Below are positions 29,075 to 39,120 of a DNA stretch of 64,000 nucleotides, in pieces; the first letter of the stretch is position 1, and the number at the start of each line of letters is the position of its first letter. Below the pieces are notes generated by a model. It made no database searches. It saw only the letters and a program-made list of their open reading frames with translations, and was not told where the DNA came from. The translations under genes were made by a program, and so were the position numbers. Location: the NCBI GenBank assembly GCA_963853835.1, contig OY970821.1:56500640-56564639 (forward strand). Direction: 5' to 3'. The stretch is from Calendula officinalis (Eukaryota > Streptophyta > Magnoliopsida > Asterales > Asteraceae).

Positions 29075-32000
29075 TTAAACATTATTACTAACTAAGTCTG
29101 GAATCTTCCAAGCAATCAAGAGATGTTTCACACGCACCGAGATTTTTTTAAACTTTAACGTACACATCTTGGCTCGGACGGTAGACACGATATCTTCATA
29201 AACCTGGTGGTAAGGTTTTGACTTCTTTTTAAAAAGCCGAGCATTTCGCTCTAACCATATATGGTAAGTCGATGCACCAAGTAATAATCTAGCAATAACA
29301 CTTCTAACAGATCTGCCTCGAGAAATTTGGACAATATAGGTGACAATATCCGAGAAAACCGGGGCCAAGTTCTCCATACCCCCAAGGATCCGGACTTTGG
29401 TCCAAATTTCAGTAGAAAAAGGGCATTCAAAGAAAAGATGAGCATGTGAATCCGGAACGGATCTACATAAAGGACATCTTAATAAATCCACATCAGTATC
29501 CGGGTTGATATCCCATTGTTTCAATTTGTCTTGAGTTTTAAGGCGTTGGTGCATGATTAGCCATAGATGGAAAGCATGGCGAGGAATACAATGCGGGAAC
29601 CAGATCACATTCTGCCAAACAACCTCATTATCTCTACTTCTAATAGTATCCCATGCGAGATGGACTGAAAAATGATTATGAGCACCATTTACGTCCTGCC
29701 ACATAACTCCATCTCTGTTATCCGATAACTGAGGGACCGGAATTTGAGTAATCTCAGGAAAAGAGTTAAACCAGTCAACGGGCCACCTCCAATTATTATT
29801 ATCAATAAGATTGGCAACTGTATCTTGTAAGGAAAGACCAGCCCGCGAAATGTCTCTCGGCGATAAGTATCTAATCAATGGACTGTTTGTGCACCACTTA
29901 TCAAACCCAATAGAAGTAGACTTACCGTCTCGGATAACATGCCAAATAAAAGGACGAATCATGCATCTTAAATGGAGCAGTTTCCGCCATGTCCAGCTCA
30001 CAGTTCCGATGCACGGGACATCCCAGAAACTTCTGCCTTTAAGTTTATACGCATGGATCCATTTCACCCATAAGGATTCCTTAGACGAAACAATACCCCA
30101 AATATGGTAAGTCATAAGAGCTATATTAAAATCATGAATACGCCGAATCCCTAGACCCCCCTCCTTCTTAGGTTTGCACAGAATTTCCCAGGACACTTTC
30201 GCCTTTCCATTCTTCATTTCACCTTGGCACCATAAGAAACCCCGCATTAACTGCTCAAGTTCATGAGTTATGCGAGTCGGGAGAATGAAAACTGAAGCCC
30301 AATAAATATGCATGTTTGAAAGAACCGATATGATGAGCTGTAATCTTCCAGCAAAAGAAAGAAATTTATTCTTCCAATCATTTATTCTATTCTGCATCTT
30401 CTCAATCAACACCTTACAATCTCTATAACGCAATCTAGAAGAGATAAGAGGTACTCCCAAGTATTTTACCGGAAGCACTCCTTCCTCGAAAGGCATTAAA
30501 TGTAAGATTTCCTCACGGGTACCGTTTGGCACATTACAGAAAAAAGCAGTGCTTTTTGGGATACTCGGAACTAAACCGGACGCATCTTTGAATTCAGTAA
30601 GAGAATCCGTAATAATCTTAGTTGAGAGAACATTCCCACGGCAGAAAAGAAACAAGTCATCAGCAAAACAAAGGTTTATAATTTTCTGCTTGTCACAACC
30701 TTTATGGTATTTGAAATCTGGATTAGAACGGACCCGTTTCTGAATAATCAGCGTTAGAACTTCCATGACTAGAGTGAAAAGATAAGGAGACATAGGATCA
30801 CCCTGTCTTAATCCTCTTTTTCCTTTAAACCACCCATGAACTTCGCCATTTATAGAAATAGAAAAAGACGGAGAAGACACACATTCCATGATCCACATGC
30901 ACATTTTCTCCGGGAAACCAAACCCGAGTAAAATATTTTGAAGGAAGGACCATTCAACGGTATCATAAGCTTTTTGGATATCAACTTTAAAAGCACATCT
31001 CGGAGGACCAGAATTCAAATGATAATTATGCATCAGCTCTTGAGTAAGAAGAATATTATCAGATATGAGTCTTCCCGGTATAAAAGCTGATTGGTTTATA
31101 CTTACAACATCACTAAGAGCATCAGTAATTCTATTAGTAATAATTTTACTAATACACTTGTAGAGGACATTACAGCACGAGATAGGTCTAAAATCAGTTG
31201 CCTTTAGAGGGGTAGCAATTTTTGGAATTAACGCCAAGATGGTATGATTTACCTCTTTAAGAAGCTTTCCATTATCAAAGAAATCCCGAACCGCTTTGCA
31301 AACCTCCACACCTACAATATTCCACGCCTTTTTGAAAAAATAAGAAGAGTACCCATCGGGGCCGGGCGACTTATCATTTCCAATAGCAAACATAGCAGAT
31401 TTTATTTCTAGATCAGTAACATCCCTAATCATAAAATCAGCCTTTATGGGGTCAATGGTGGACGTAAACAAATCAGCATTATCTAGAGGAGTAATATTTC
31501 CCGCCACGCCAAGAAAATTCTGAAAATGGTTTACAAAAACTGGCGGAACATTACTTCCCTCATGCAAATCATTACCGTCAAAAATTGCATCTATTCTGTT
31601 TCTGTGGCATTTGCTTTTTACCACATTATGAAAATAAGCCGAGTTTGAGTCCCCAACCCTAAGCCACTCCACCTTGGCCTTTTGCTTTAGGAATTTCTCC
31701 TCATCCAAAACAGCCGTTCTAAAAGCCATAAGATACTGAGCTTCTTCATCTCTTAATTGCTGACAATGTGGGTCTTTATCTATCGCAGATTGGACCTCAT
31801 CCAACTCAGCCCGTAAAAAATTCACTTTATTGTGCAAATTCCCTTGGTCTTTCAGTAACTTACGAAGCAGCGGCTTCATAGCTTTTAATCGCTTGACTAC
31901 CCGGTACATGGGACATCCCGACATATTTGTGGACCATATCGAGTCTACAATCTTTAAGAAACCCTCCTTTTCCGCAAGGAAATTAGCAAACTTGAACGGT

Positions 32001-32746
32001 TTAGGAGTGAATTTAAGAATATCCGGAATTCGCAGCACACATGGAGTATGGTCAGATATACGGTAAGGATGGAAAATACCCACAGAATTCGGGAACAAAT
32101 CAATAAAACTCTGATTTCCCATGATACGATCAATCTTTTTAAGAATACCATTTGAACCTTTAGGCTTTTGGTTCCAAGTAAAATGCAGACCGGTGCTATT
32201 AATATCCATAATCCCCATATTTTGCACACTTTCCTGGAACTCACGCATAGCAATATTTGGTTGATATCCTCCGCAAGAATGATCATTTAGATTGAGGGAA
32301 ACATTAAAATCCCCTAAAATTGCCCACGGCTTGTTCGCCATCAGCTTGCTATGGTTAACCAGATTTTGCCAAAGTGGTCTACGATCAATGTAGTAATTGG
32401 CAGCATACATAAACGAACAAAAGAAAGACTTCCGGTCAGATTTGTTAATAACTTGAACATGAATCACCTGGCTCGTTTGGAATAAAACCATAACATCAAG
32501 AATATTCTCGTCCCAACCAAGAATTATACGAGTACCTTTGTCACAAAGATTTCCATTAGAAACCCATCTCCATCTAGCACACACCTTTTGACACACCTCA
32601 TACACCTCAGCAACGTTAACATGAGACTCCAAAATCGCACATATACTCAAGTGATTATCACGCATCACTTGATGGACCTCGTTTTGTTTAGGGGACCGAT
32701 TCAAACCCCTTATATTCCATGAAGCGAGACTAAACATTACGACCAT
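29075..32746 (-). CDS. LINE ORF2: endonuclease / reverse transcriptase / zf-RVT polyprotein
   Basis: The frame has 1223 codons and starts at ATG 32746 (MVVMFSLASWNIRG); a second ATG three codons on (32737) is an alternative. Residues 6-240 form an APE-type endonuclease with WNIRGLN (10-16), Glu40, GDFN (145-148) and SDH (231-233). Residues 510-780 form the reverse transcriptase, with FRPISCCN, QSAFIPGRLISDN, FKVDIQKAYD (acidic residues 589 and 595), GLRQGDPMSPYLF and the catalytic FADD (694-697). A zf-RVT zinc-binding region lies at about 1025-1115 with CPLC (1091-1094), H1101/H1103 and C1108. No RNase H domain was seen. The enzyme nicks DNA and copies its own RNA at the nick. No stop or frameshift breaks it, so it may be active. 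Identification is by motif reading only. Confidence 0.97.
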   Translation of the reverse strand: MVVMFSLASWNIRGLNRSPKQNEVHQVMRDNHLSICAILESHVNVAEVYEVCQKVCARWRWVSNGNLCDKGTRIILGWDENILDVMVLFQTSQVIHVQVINKSDRKSFFCSFMYAANYYIDRRPLWQNLVNHSKLMANKPWAILGDFNVSLNLNDHSCGGYQPNIAMREFQESVQNMGIMDINSTGLHFTWNQKPKGSNGILKKIDRIMGNQSFIDLFPNSVGIFHPYRISDHTPCVLRIPDILKFTPKPFKFANFLAEKEGFLKIVDSIWSTNMSGCPMYRVVKRLKAMKPLLRKLLKDQGNLHNKVNFLRAELDEVQSAIDKDPHCQQLRDEEAQYLMAFRTAVLDEEKFLKQKAKVEWLRVGDSNSAYFHNVVKSKCHRNRIDAIFDGNDLHEGSNVPPVFVNHFQNFLGVAGNITPLDNADLFTSTIDPIKADFMIRDVTDLEIKSAMFAIGNDKSPGPDGYSSYFFKKAWNIVGVEVCKAVRDFFDNGKLLKEVNHTILALIPKIATPLKATDFRPISCCNVLYKCISKIITNRITDALSDVVSINQSAFIPGRLISDNILLTQELMHNYHLNSGPPRCAFKVDIQKAYDTVEWSFLQNILLGFGFPEKMCMWIMECVSSPSFSISINGEVHGWFKGKRGLRQGDPMSPYLFTLVMEVLTLIIQKRVRSNPDFKYHKGCDKQKIINLCFADDLFLFCRGNVLSTKIITDSLTEFKDASGLVPSIPKSTAFFCNVPNGTREEILHLMPFEEGVLPVKYLGVPLISSRLRYRDCKVLIEKMQNRINDWKNKFLSFAGRLQLIISVLSNMHIYWASVFILPTRITHELEQLMRGFLWCQGEMKNGKAKVSWEILCKPKKEGGLGIRRIHDFNIALMTYHIWGIVSSKESLWVKWIHAYKLKGRSFWDVPCIGTVSWTWRKLLHLRCMIRPFIWHVIRDGKSTSIGFDKWCTNSPLIRYLSPRDISRAGLSLQDTVANLIDNNNWRWPVDWFNSFPEITQIPVPQLSDNRDGVMWQDVNGAHNHFSVHLAWDTIRSRDNEVVWQNVIWFPHCIPRHAFHLWLIMHQRLKTQDKLKQWDINPDTDVDLLRCPLCRSVPDSHAHLFFECPFSTEIWTKVRILGGMENLAPVFSDIVTYIVQISRGRSVRSVIARLLLGASTYHIWLERNARLFKKKSKPYHQVYEDIVSTVRAKMCTLKFKKISVRVKHLLIAWKIPDLVSNNV

Positions 32747-34463
32747 CTGTATAGGGAGTGCTTGCCCCCTTTTTTTGATAGTTAGTAGATGCTGTCATAA
32801 ATTTATTTGTTTCATTATTATCATCTTCAACCTCATCATCATCTTCTTCCTCTTCACTTAATACATCAAAGCCATTATGCACCGGAATGTTACTGGTTGA
32901 AGCATTATTTCCATGATTAGGCCTTGCGGTTTTCGTGTTATTTTTACCCGGACAAACAGTAGGTGAAGTATGTTGGTTGGAGCCAACATCTCCACTATTA
33001 CTGTTTCTCACGTTTTGAGTATTATGACCATCTCGACCAACAATAGGTATAGCATGTTGTTGACCATCTATACTATTACTGTTGGCATGTCGATTGTCAT
33101 TTTCACTAACACTAGTAGGTGTAACATAAGTGGTGAACGTTCCAGACTTATTTACACTATTACTAGTTGTGCCAACAATAGGTGGAGCATAATGATTATT
33201 AACATTATCTGCACTATTACTGTTATGCACCGACTGTTTTGAACTTCCTGCTATGTCCGAACCACTTTTATTACTTCCTTTTGGTCTATACTGAAAATTT
33301 GACCGGGGCTTTACGTTTTGTTTGTGTTTTTTATTCCCCACTACTTGAAAACCATCGTTATCTTCTTTTATTTCACTCTCTTTAACCTTTAGATTTTTTG
33401 GACAGATCTCAACATTGTGACCAAAAAGTTTGCATATGTGACATCTCGGGGGCCTCCATTCATATTCAAGACTTATAACTTCTTTAGAGTACCCAGACCC
33501 ATCGATAGAAGGGATTGCAACAGATAACGTGTTTCGGAGTTCATCCGTTGAGTTAACTTCAATGAGAGCTCTTGCAAAATTACTTCTACCCCATGACTCC
33601 GAACACATTGTGCTTGTGTATGCATCCAACATTTTTGGAGTACCAATTTTTGATGCAATGATGCTGAGACCATCCGCTGTAAATGCCGCCATTGGAACAT
33701 CATGGAATTTCACCCAAATCGGAATTTTAACGAGGTCCTCCTTCGTTAATGTTGCATTAGGGGACCATTCTTTTAGAATAATTGGGTTATTTCTGATCAT
33801 CCAAGGACCATTTTCTATAACATCTTCCAATCCTTTATGTAAGTCAAACTTGAAAAAGAAGAACCCTTTAGCATTCATCATTACTCTATTTAGTCCAAAT
33901 TTAGACCAAACATTCTTGACATAGTATTCTACAATCGGGAAAGCAATCCGTTTGCCTAAGAAGTATCCATATAGAGTATTCGAAAATCTTTTTGCAACTT
34001 CCTTTACTGAATCAATTGGTATCATAACATCTACATCATCATTGGATTCCACAGAATCTAATTTGCGAAAATTAATCTTAGACTTAGGCTCCTTATTAGT
34101 TGTTACTGATGCATATGAAGGTTTAGTCACATGAGAAATAACATCTGAATTGATGTCATTCTCAAGCGGTGAGTTAGTCTTATGCATTTTGTCGATGGTG
34201 ACAACATCTGATTGAATCTCATTCACAGGACTTAAGTGAGGAGTATGTTGAACTTCTGAATTATTCTTAGGGTTTAAACCCGTATTCATTTGAAGAGAAT
34301 CCGGTAATATGGTTTGTACCACATGTTGAACAGGAGTACCACGTACAGCACTACGTGGTATGACAACGTTCCCATTTTTCCCAAGAATTCTGCCGTCAAT
34401 GTTTTTCAGTTTCGCAGCGAAGTTAGAGGTTTTTTGCCCCGTATCATTCGTATCATCAGCCAT
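32730..34463 (-). CDS. LINE ORF1: DUF4283 / CCHC zinc-knuckle RNA-binding protein
   Basis: The frame has 577 codons from ATG 34463 (MADDTNDTGQK). Two upstream in-frame codons, GTG and TTG, are not credible starts. A DUF4283-like domain spans about residues 150-300, with LYGYFLGKRIAFP, GFFFFKF and GPWMIRNNPIILKEWSP, the usual signature of plant L1 ORF1 proteins. A zinc knuckle follows at 341-354 (CHICKLFGHNVEIC, pattern CX2CX4HX4C). The rest is a low-complexity Asn/Ser-rich linker with three degenerate repeats around SNS and PIVG (about 413-505), then FDVLSEEEEDDDEVEDD near 532-548, an acidic tail also typical of the family. The expected role is binding LINE RNA in the ribonucleoprotein. Its last 17 bp overlap the start of ORF2 in another frame. 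I see no disabling lesion. Confidence 0.95.
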   Translation of the reverse strand: MADDTNDTGQKTSNFAAKLKNIDGRILGKNGNVVIPRSAVRGTPVQHVVQTILPDSLQMNTGLNPKNNSEVQHTPHLSPVNEIQSDVVTIDKMHKTNSPLENDINSDVISHVTKPSYASVTTNKEPKSKINFRKLDSVESNDDVDVMIPIDSVKEVAKRFSNTLYGYFLGKRIAFPIVEYYVKNVWSKFGLNRVMMNAKGFFFFKFDLHKGLEDVIENGPWMIRNNPIILKEWSPNATLTKEDLVKIPIWVKFHDVPMAAFTADGLSIIASKIGTPKMLDAYTSTMCSESWGRSNFARALIEVNSTDELRNTLSVAIPSIDGSGYSKEVISLEYEWRPPRCHICKLFGHNVEICPKNLKVKESEIKEDNDGFQVVGNKKHKQNVKPRSNFQYRPKGSNKSGSDIAGSSKQSVHNSNSADNVNNHYAPPIVGTTSNSVNKSGTFTTYVTPTSVSENDNRHANSNSIDGQQHAIPIVGRDGHNTQNVRNSNSGDVGSNQHTSPTVCPGKNNTKTARPNHGNNASTSNIPVHNGFDVLSEEEEDDDEVEDDNNETNKFMTASTNYQKKGASTPYTDGRNV

Positions 34464-34900
34464 CAACACGATTGTGAAGGCTTAAACTAGATATTGGCAA
34501 CAATTAAACAATGCAAGGAGTAAAACCCTAGGCGCAGAATAGCAAAATCGTCACCAATCAGATCAAATCTTATAAAATCTTCCGCAAAATTCAATAGATC
34601 ATTACTCAATAATAGAAAAAACCCGAACGAATGCAAGGAGAATTCAATCACTAGTAATCAGAATGCGCTTAGAGTATAATAAGAAAAAAGCGGAAATAGG
34701 GTTTAGGAAAGAATACGGATGTAGGGTTCTTTTCTTACGCAATGGGGAAGAATGTAAATCTGATACGTACTCTAGAATCAAACAATTGAATACAGCAACT
34801 GAATGATTATAGCATATTACCAAGAATTCGGATGAAACTAGGGATGAAGATTAGGAGCGTATAGTACGTCTTTAGTTCGAAACTTGGAGCGTACTTCGTC
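34464..34900 (-). promoter_or_regulatory. LINE 5' UTR / presumed internal promoter
   Basis: These 437 bp lie between the 5' end of the element (GACGAAGTACGCTCC on the minus strand) and the ORF1 ATG. L1-type elements carry their own promoter inside the 5' UTR. I see no obvious TATA box or tandem repeat here. The presence of this segment is what makes the copy full length rather than 5'-truncated, although only comparison with other copies would show whether the first bases are complete. Confidence 0.6.
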
Positions 34901-34916
34901 ACCATGGTTATGGGTT
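34901..34916. repeat. LINE target-site duplication, right copy
   Basis: ACCATGGTTATGGGTT repeats the 16 bases at 28821-28836 exactly, and satellite 1 continues from it in the expected phase (ATGGACACCTATTACTTG). Confidence 0.9.
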
Positions 34917-37900
34917 ATGGACACCTATTACTTGTAAAATGGATATATGTAGGCTATTGGACATGGCTAGTAGTTATAATGGTTCAAGGGCCATCAGTAT
35001 CAGTTATGGACATCTAGTGGTTATAATGATTCAAGGACCATGGTTATGGGTTATGGACAACTATTACTTGTAAAATGGATATCTATAGGCTATTGGTCAT
35101 GGCTGGTAGTTATAATGGTTCAAGGGCCATCGATATGAGTTATGGAGATGTAGTGGTTATAATGGTTCACTGGCCTTGGTTATGGGTTATGGACACCTAT
35201 TACTTGTAAAATGGATATTTATAGGCTATTGGTCATGGCTAGTAGTTGTAATGGTTCAAGGACCATCAGTATCAGTTATGGACAACTACTGGTTATAATG
35301 GTTCAAGGACCATGGTTATGGGTTATGGACACCTATTACTTGTAAAATGGATATCTATAGGCTATTGGTCATGGCTAGTAGTTATAATGGTTCAAGGGCC
35401 ATCGATATGAGTTATGGACATGTAGTGGTTATAATGGTTCACTGGCCTTGGTTATGGGTTATGGACACCTATTACTTGTAAAATGGATATCTATAGGCAC
35501 TGGTCATGGTTACTAGTTATAATGGTTCATGGGCCATCAGTATCAGTTATGGACATCTAGTTGTTATAATGGTTCAAGAACCATGGTTATGGGTTATGGA
35601 CACCTATTACTTGTAAAATGTATATCTGTAGGCTATTGGACATGGCTAGTAGTTATAATGGTTCAAGGGCCATCAGTATCAGTTATGGACATCTAGTGGT
35701 TATAATGATTCAAGGACCATGGTTATGGGTTATGGACACCTATTACTTGTAAAATGGATATCTATAGGCTATTGGTCACGGCTAGTAGTTATAATGGTTC
35801 AAGGGCCATCGATATGAGTTATGGACATGTAGTGGTTATAATGGTTCACTGGCCTTGGTTATGGGTTATGGACACCTATTACTTGTAAAATGGATATTTA
35901 TAGGCTATTGGTCATGGCTAGTAGTTATAATGGTTCAAGGGCCATCGGTATCAGTTATGGACAACTACTGGTTATAATGGTTTAAGGACCATGGTTATGG
36001 GTTATGGACACCTATTACTTGTAAAATGGATATCTATAGGCTATTGGTCATGGCTAGTAGTTATAATGGTTCAAGGGCCATCGATATGAGTTATGGACAT
36101 GTAGTGGTTATAATGGTTCACTGGCCTTGGTTATGGGTTATGGACACCTATTACTTTTAAAATGGATATCTATAGGCTTATGGTCATGGTTACTAGTTAT
36201 AATGGTTCATGGGCCATTTGTATAAGTTATGGACATCTAGTGGTTATAATGGTTCAAGAACCATGGTTATGGGTTATGGACATCTATTACTTGTAAAATG
36301 GATATCTATTGGCTACTGGTCATGGTTACTAGTTATAATGGTTCATGGGCCATCAGTATCAGTTATGGACATCTAGTGGTTATAATGGCACAAGAACCAT
36401 GGTTATGGGTTATGGACACCTATTACTTGTAAAATCGATATCTGTAGGCTATTGGACATGGCTAGTAGTTATAATGGTTCAAGGGCCATCGATATGAGTT
36501 ATGGACATCTAGTGGTTATAATGATTCACTGGCCATGGTTATGGGTTATGGACACCTATTACTTGTAAAATGGATATTTATAGGCTATTGGTCATGGCTA
36601 GTAGTTATAATGGTTCAAGGGCCATCAGTATCAGTTATGGACAACTACTGGTTATAATGGTTCAAGGACCATGGTTATGGGTTATGGACACCTATTACTT
36701 GTAAAATGGATATCTATAGGCTATTGGTCATGGCTAGTAGTTATAATGGTTCAAGGGCCATCGATATGAGTTATGGACATGTAGTGGTTATAATGGTTCA
36801 CTGGCCATGGTTATGGGTTATGGACACCTATTACTTGTAAAATGGATATTTATAGGCTATTGGTCATGGCTAGTAGTTATAATGGTTCAAGGGCCATCAG
36901 TATCAGTTATGGACATGTAGTGGTTATAATGGTTCACTGGCCTTGGTTATGGGTTATGGACACCTATTACTTGTTAAATGGATATCTATAGGCACTTGTC
37001 ATGGTTACTAGTTATAATGGTTCATGGGCCATCAGTATCAGTTATGGACATCTAGTTGTTATAATGGTTCAAGAACCATGGTTATGGGTTATGGACACCT
37101 ATTACTTGTAAAATGTATATCTGTAGGCTATTGGACATGGCTAGTAGTTATAATGGTTCAAGGGCCATCAGTATCAGTTATGGACATCTAGTGGTTATAA
37201 TGATTCAAGGACCATGGTTATGGGTTATGGACACCTATTACTTGTAAAATGGATATCTATAGGCTATTGGTCACGGCTAGTAGTTATAATGGTTCAAGGG
37301 CCATCGATATGAGTTATGGACATGTAGTGGTTATAATGGTTCACTGGCCTTGGTTATGGGTTATGGACACCTATTACTTGTAAAATGGATATTTATAGGC
37401 TATTGGTCATGGCTAGTAGTTATAATGGTTCAAGGGCCATCAGTATCAGTTATGGACAACTACTGGTTATAATGGTTTAAGGACCATGGTTATGGGTTAT
37501 GGACACCTATTACTTGTAAAATGGATATCTATAGGCTATTGGTCATGGCTAGTAGTTATAATGGTTCAAGGGCCATCGATATGAGTTATGGACATGTAGT
37601 GGTTATAATGGTTCACTGGCTTTGGTTATGGGTTATGGACACCTATTACTTTTAAAATGGATATCTATAGGCTACTGGTCATGGTTACTAGTTATAATGG
37701 TTCATGGGCCATTTGTATCAGTTATGGACATCTAGTGGTTATAATGGTTCAAGAACCATGGTTATGGGTTATGGACACCTATTACTTGTAAAATGTATAT
37801 CTGTAGGCTATTGGACATGGCTAGTAGTTATAATGGTTCAAGGGCCATCAGTATCAGTTATGGACATCTAGTGGTTATAATGATTCAAGGACCATGGTTA

Positions 37901-39120
37901 TGGGTTATGGACACCTATTACTTGTAAAATGGATATCTATAGGCTATTGGTCATGGCTAGTAGTTATAATGGTTCAAGGGCCATAAGTGTGTGTTATGGA
38001 CATCTAGTGGTTACAATGGTTCGACGACGATTGTTATGGGTAATGGACACCTATTACTTGTAAAATGGTTATCTATAGGCTATTGGTCATGGCTAGTAGT
38101 TATAATGGTTCAAGGACCATCGATATGAGTTATGGACATGTAGTGGTTATAATGGTTCACTGGCCTTGGTTATGGGTTATGGACACCTATTACTTGTAAA
38201 ATGGATATCTATAGGCTACTGGTCATGGTTACTAGTTATAATGGTTCATGGGCCATCAGTATCAGTTATGGACATCTATTACTTGTAAAATGGATATCTG
38301 TAGGCTATTGGACATGGCTAGTAGTTATAATGGTTCAAGGGCCATCAGTATCAGTTATGGACATCTAGTGGTTATAATGATTCAAGGACCATGGTTATGG
38401 GTTATGGACACCTATTACTTGTAAAATGGATATCTATAGGCTATTGGTAATGGCTAGTAGTTATAATGGTTCAAGGGCCATCGATATGAGTTATGGACAT
38501 GTAGTGGTTATAATGGTTCACTGGCCTTGGTTATGGGTTATGGACACCTATTACTTGTAAAATGGATATTTATAGGCTATTGGTCATGGCTAGTAGTTAT
38601 AATGGTTCAAGGGCACCTATTACTTGTAAAATGGATATACCTGTAGGCTGTTGGACATGGCTAGTAGTTATAATGGTTCAAGGGCCATCAGTATCAGTTA
38701 TGGACATCTAGTGGTTATAATGATTCAAGGACCATGGTTATGGGTTCTGGACACCTATTACTTGTAAAATGGATATCTATAGGCTATTGGTCATGGCTAG
38801 TAGTTATAATGGTTCAAGGGCCATCAGTATCAGTTATGGACATCTAGTGGTTATAATGTTTCGACGACGATTGTTATGGGTAATGGACACCTATTACTTG
38901 TAAAATGGTTATCTATAGGCTATTGGTCATGGCTAGTAGTTATAATGGTTCAAGGACCATCGATATGAGTTATGGACATGTAGTGGTTATAATGGTTCAC
39001 TGGCCTTGGTTATGGGTTATGGACACCTATTACTTGTAAAATGGATGTCTATAGGCTACTGGTCATGGTTACTAGTTATGATGGTTCATGGGCCATCAGT
39101 ATCAGTTTTGGACACCCATT
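34901..39120. repeat. Satellite 1, right arm
   Basis: The array continues with the same 136-bp, three-subunit monomers after the LINE and ends at about 39120, where GGACACCCATT passes straight into satellite 2. Subtypes match those left of the LINE, including the GGACAACTACTGG monomers near 35280, 35970, 36640 and 37460. The blocks around 35580-36140 and 37070-37630 repeat at about 1.5 kb. Near 38270 and 38613 monomers are joined out of phase (GACATCTATTACTTG and GGGCACCTATTACTTG), showing internal deletions close to the array edge. No gene was seen. Confidence 0.95.

Larger units (their letters stand above)
28837..34900 (-). mobile_element. Full-length L1-like LINE (non-LTR retrotransposon) on the minus strand
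   Basis: The element is 6064 bp and reads right to left. It has a 5' UTR (34464-34900), ORF1 (32730-34463), an overlapping ORF2 (29075-32746), a 3' UTR (28873-29074) and a 36-bp poly(A) seen as T residues at 28837-28872. A 16-bp perfect target-site duplication flanks it and satellite 1 resumes without loss on the far side. Both ORFs are open and all key endonuclease and reverse transcriptase motifs are present. Perfect duplication, long uninterrupted tail and intact frames point to a recent insertion. First-strand priming implies a nick at GGGTT/ATGG in the plus strand, where two T residues could pair with the poly(A). Confidence 0.97.

Noticed and set aside
29811..33924. Plus-strand frames at 29811-30110, 30549-30743, 31830-32066 and 33529-33924
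   Set aside because: They are antisense shadows of LINE ORF1 and ORF2, whose domains are clear on the minus strand.
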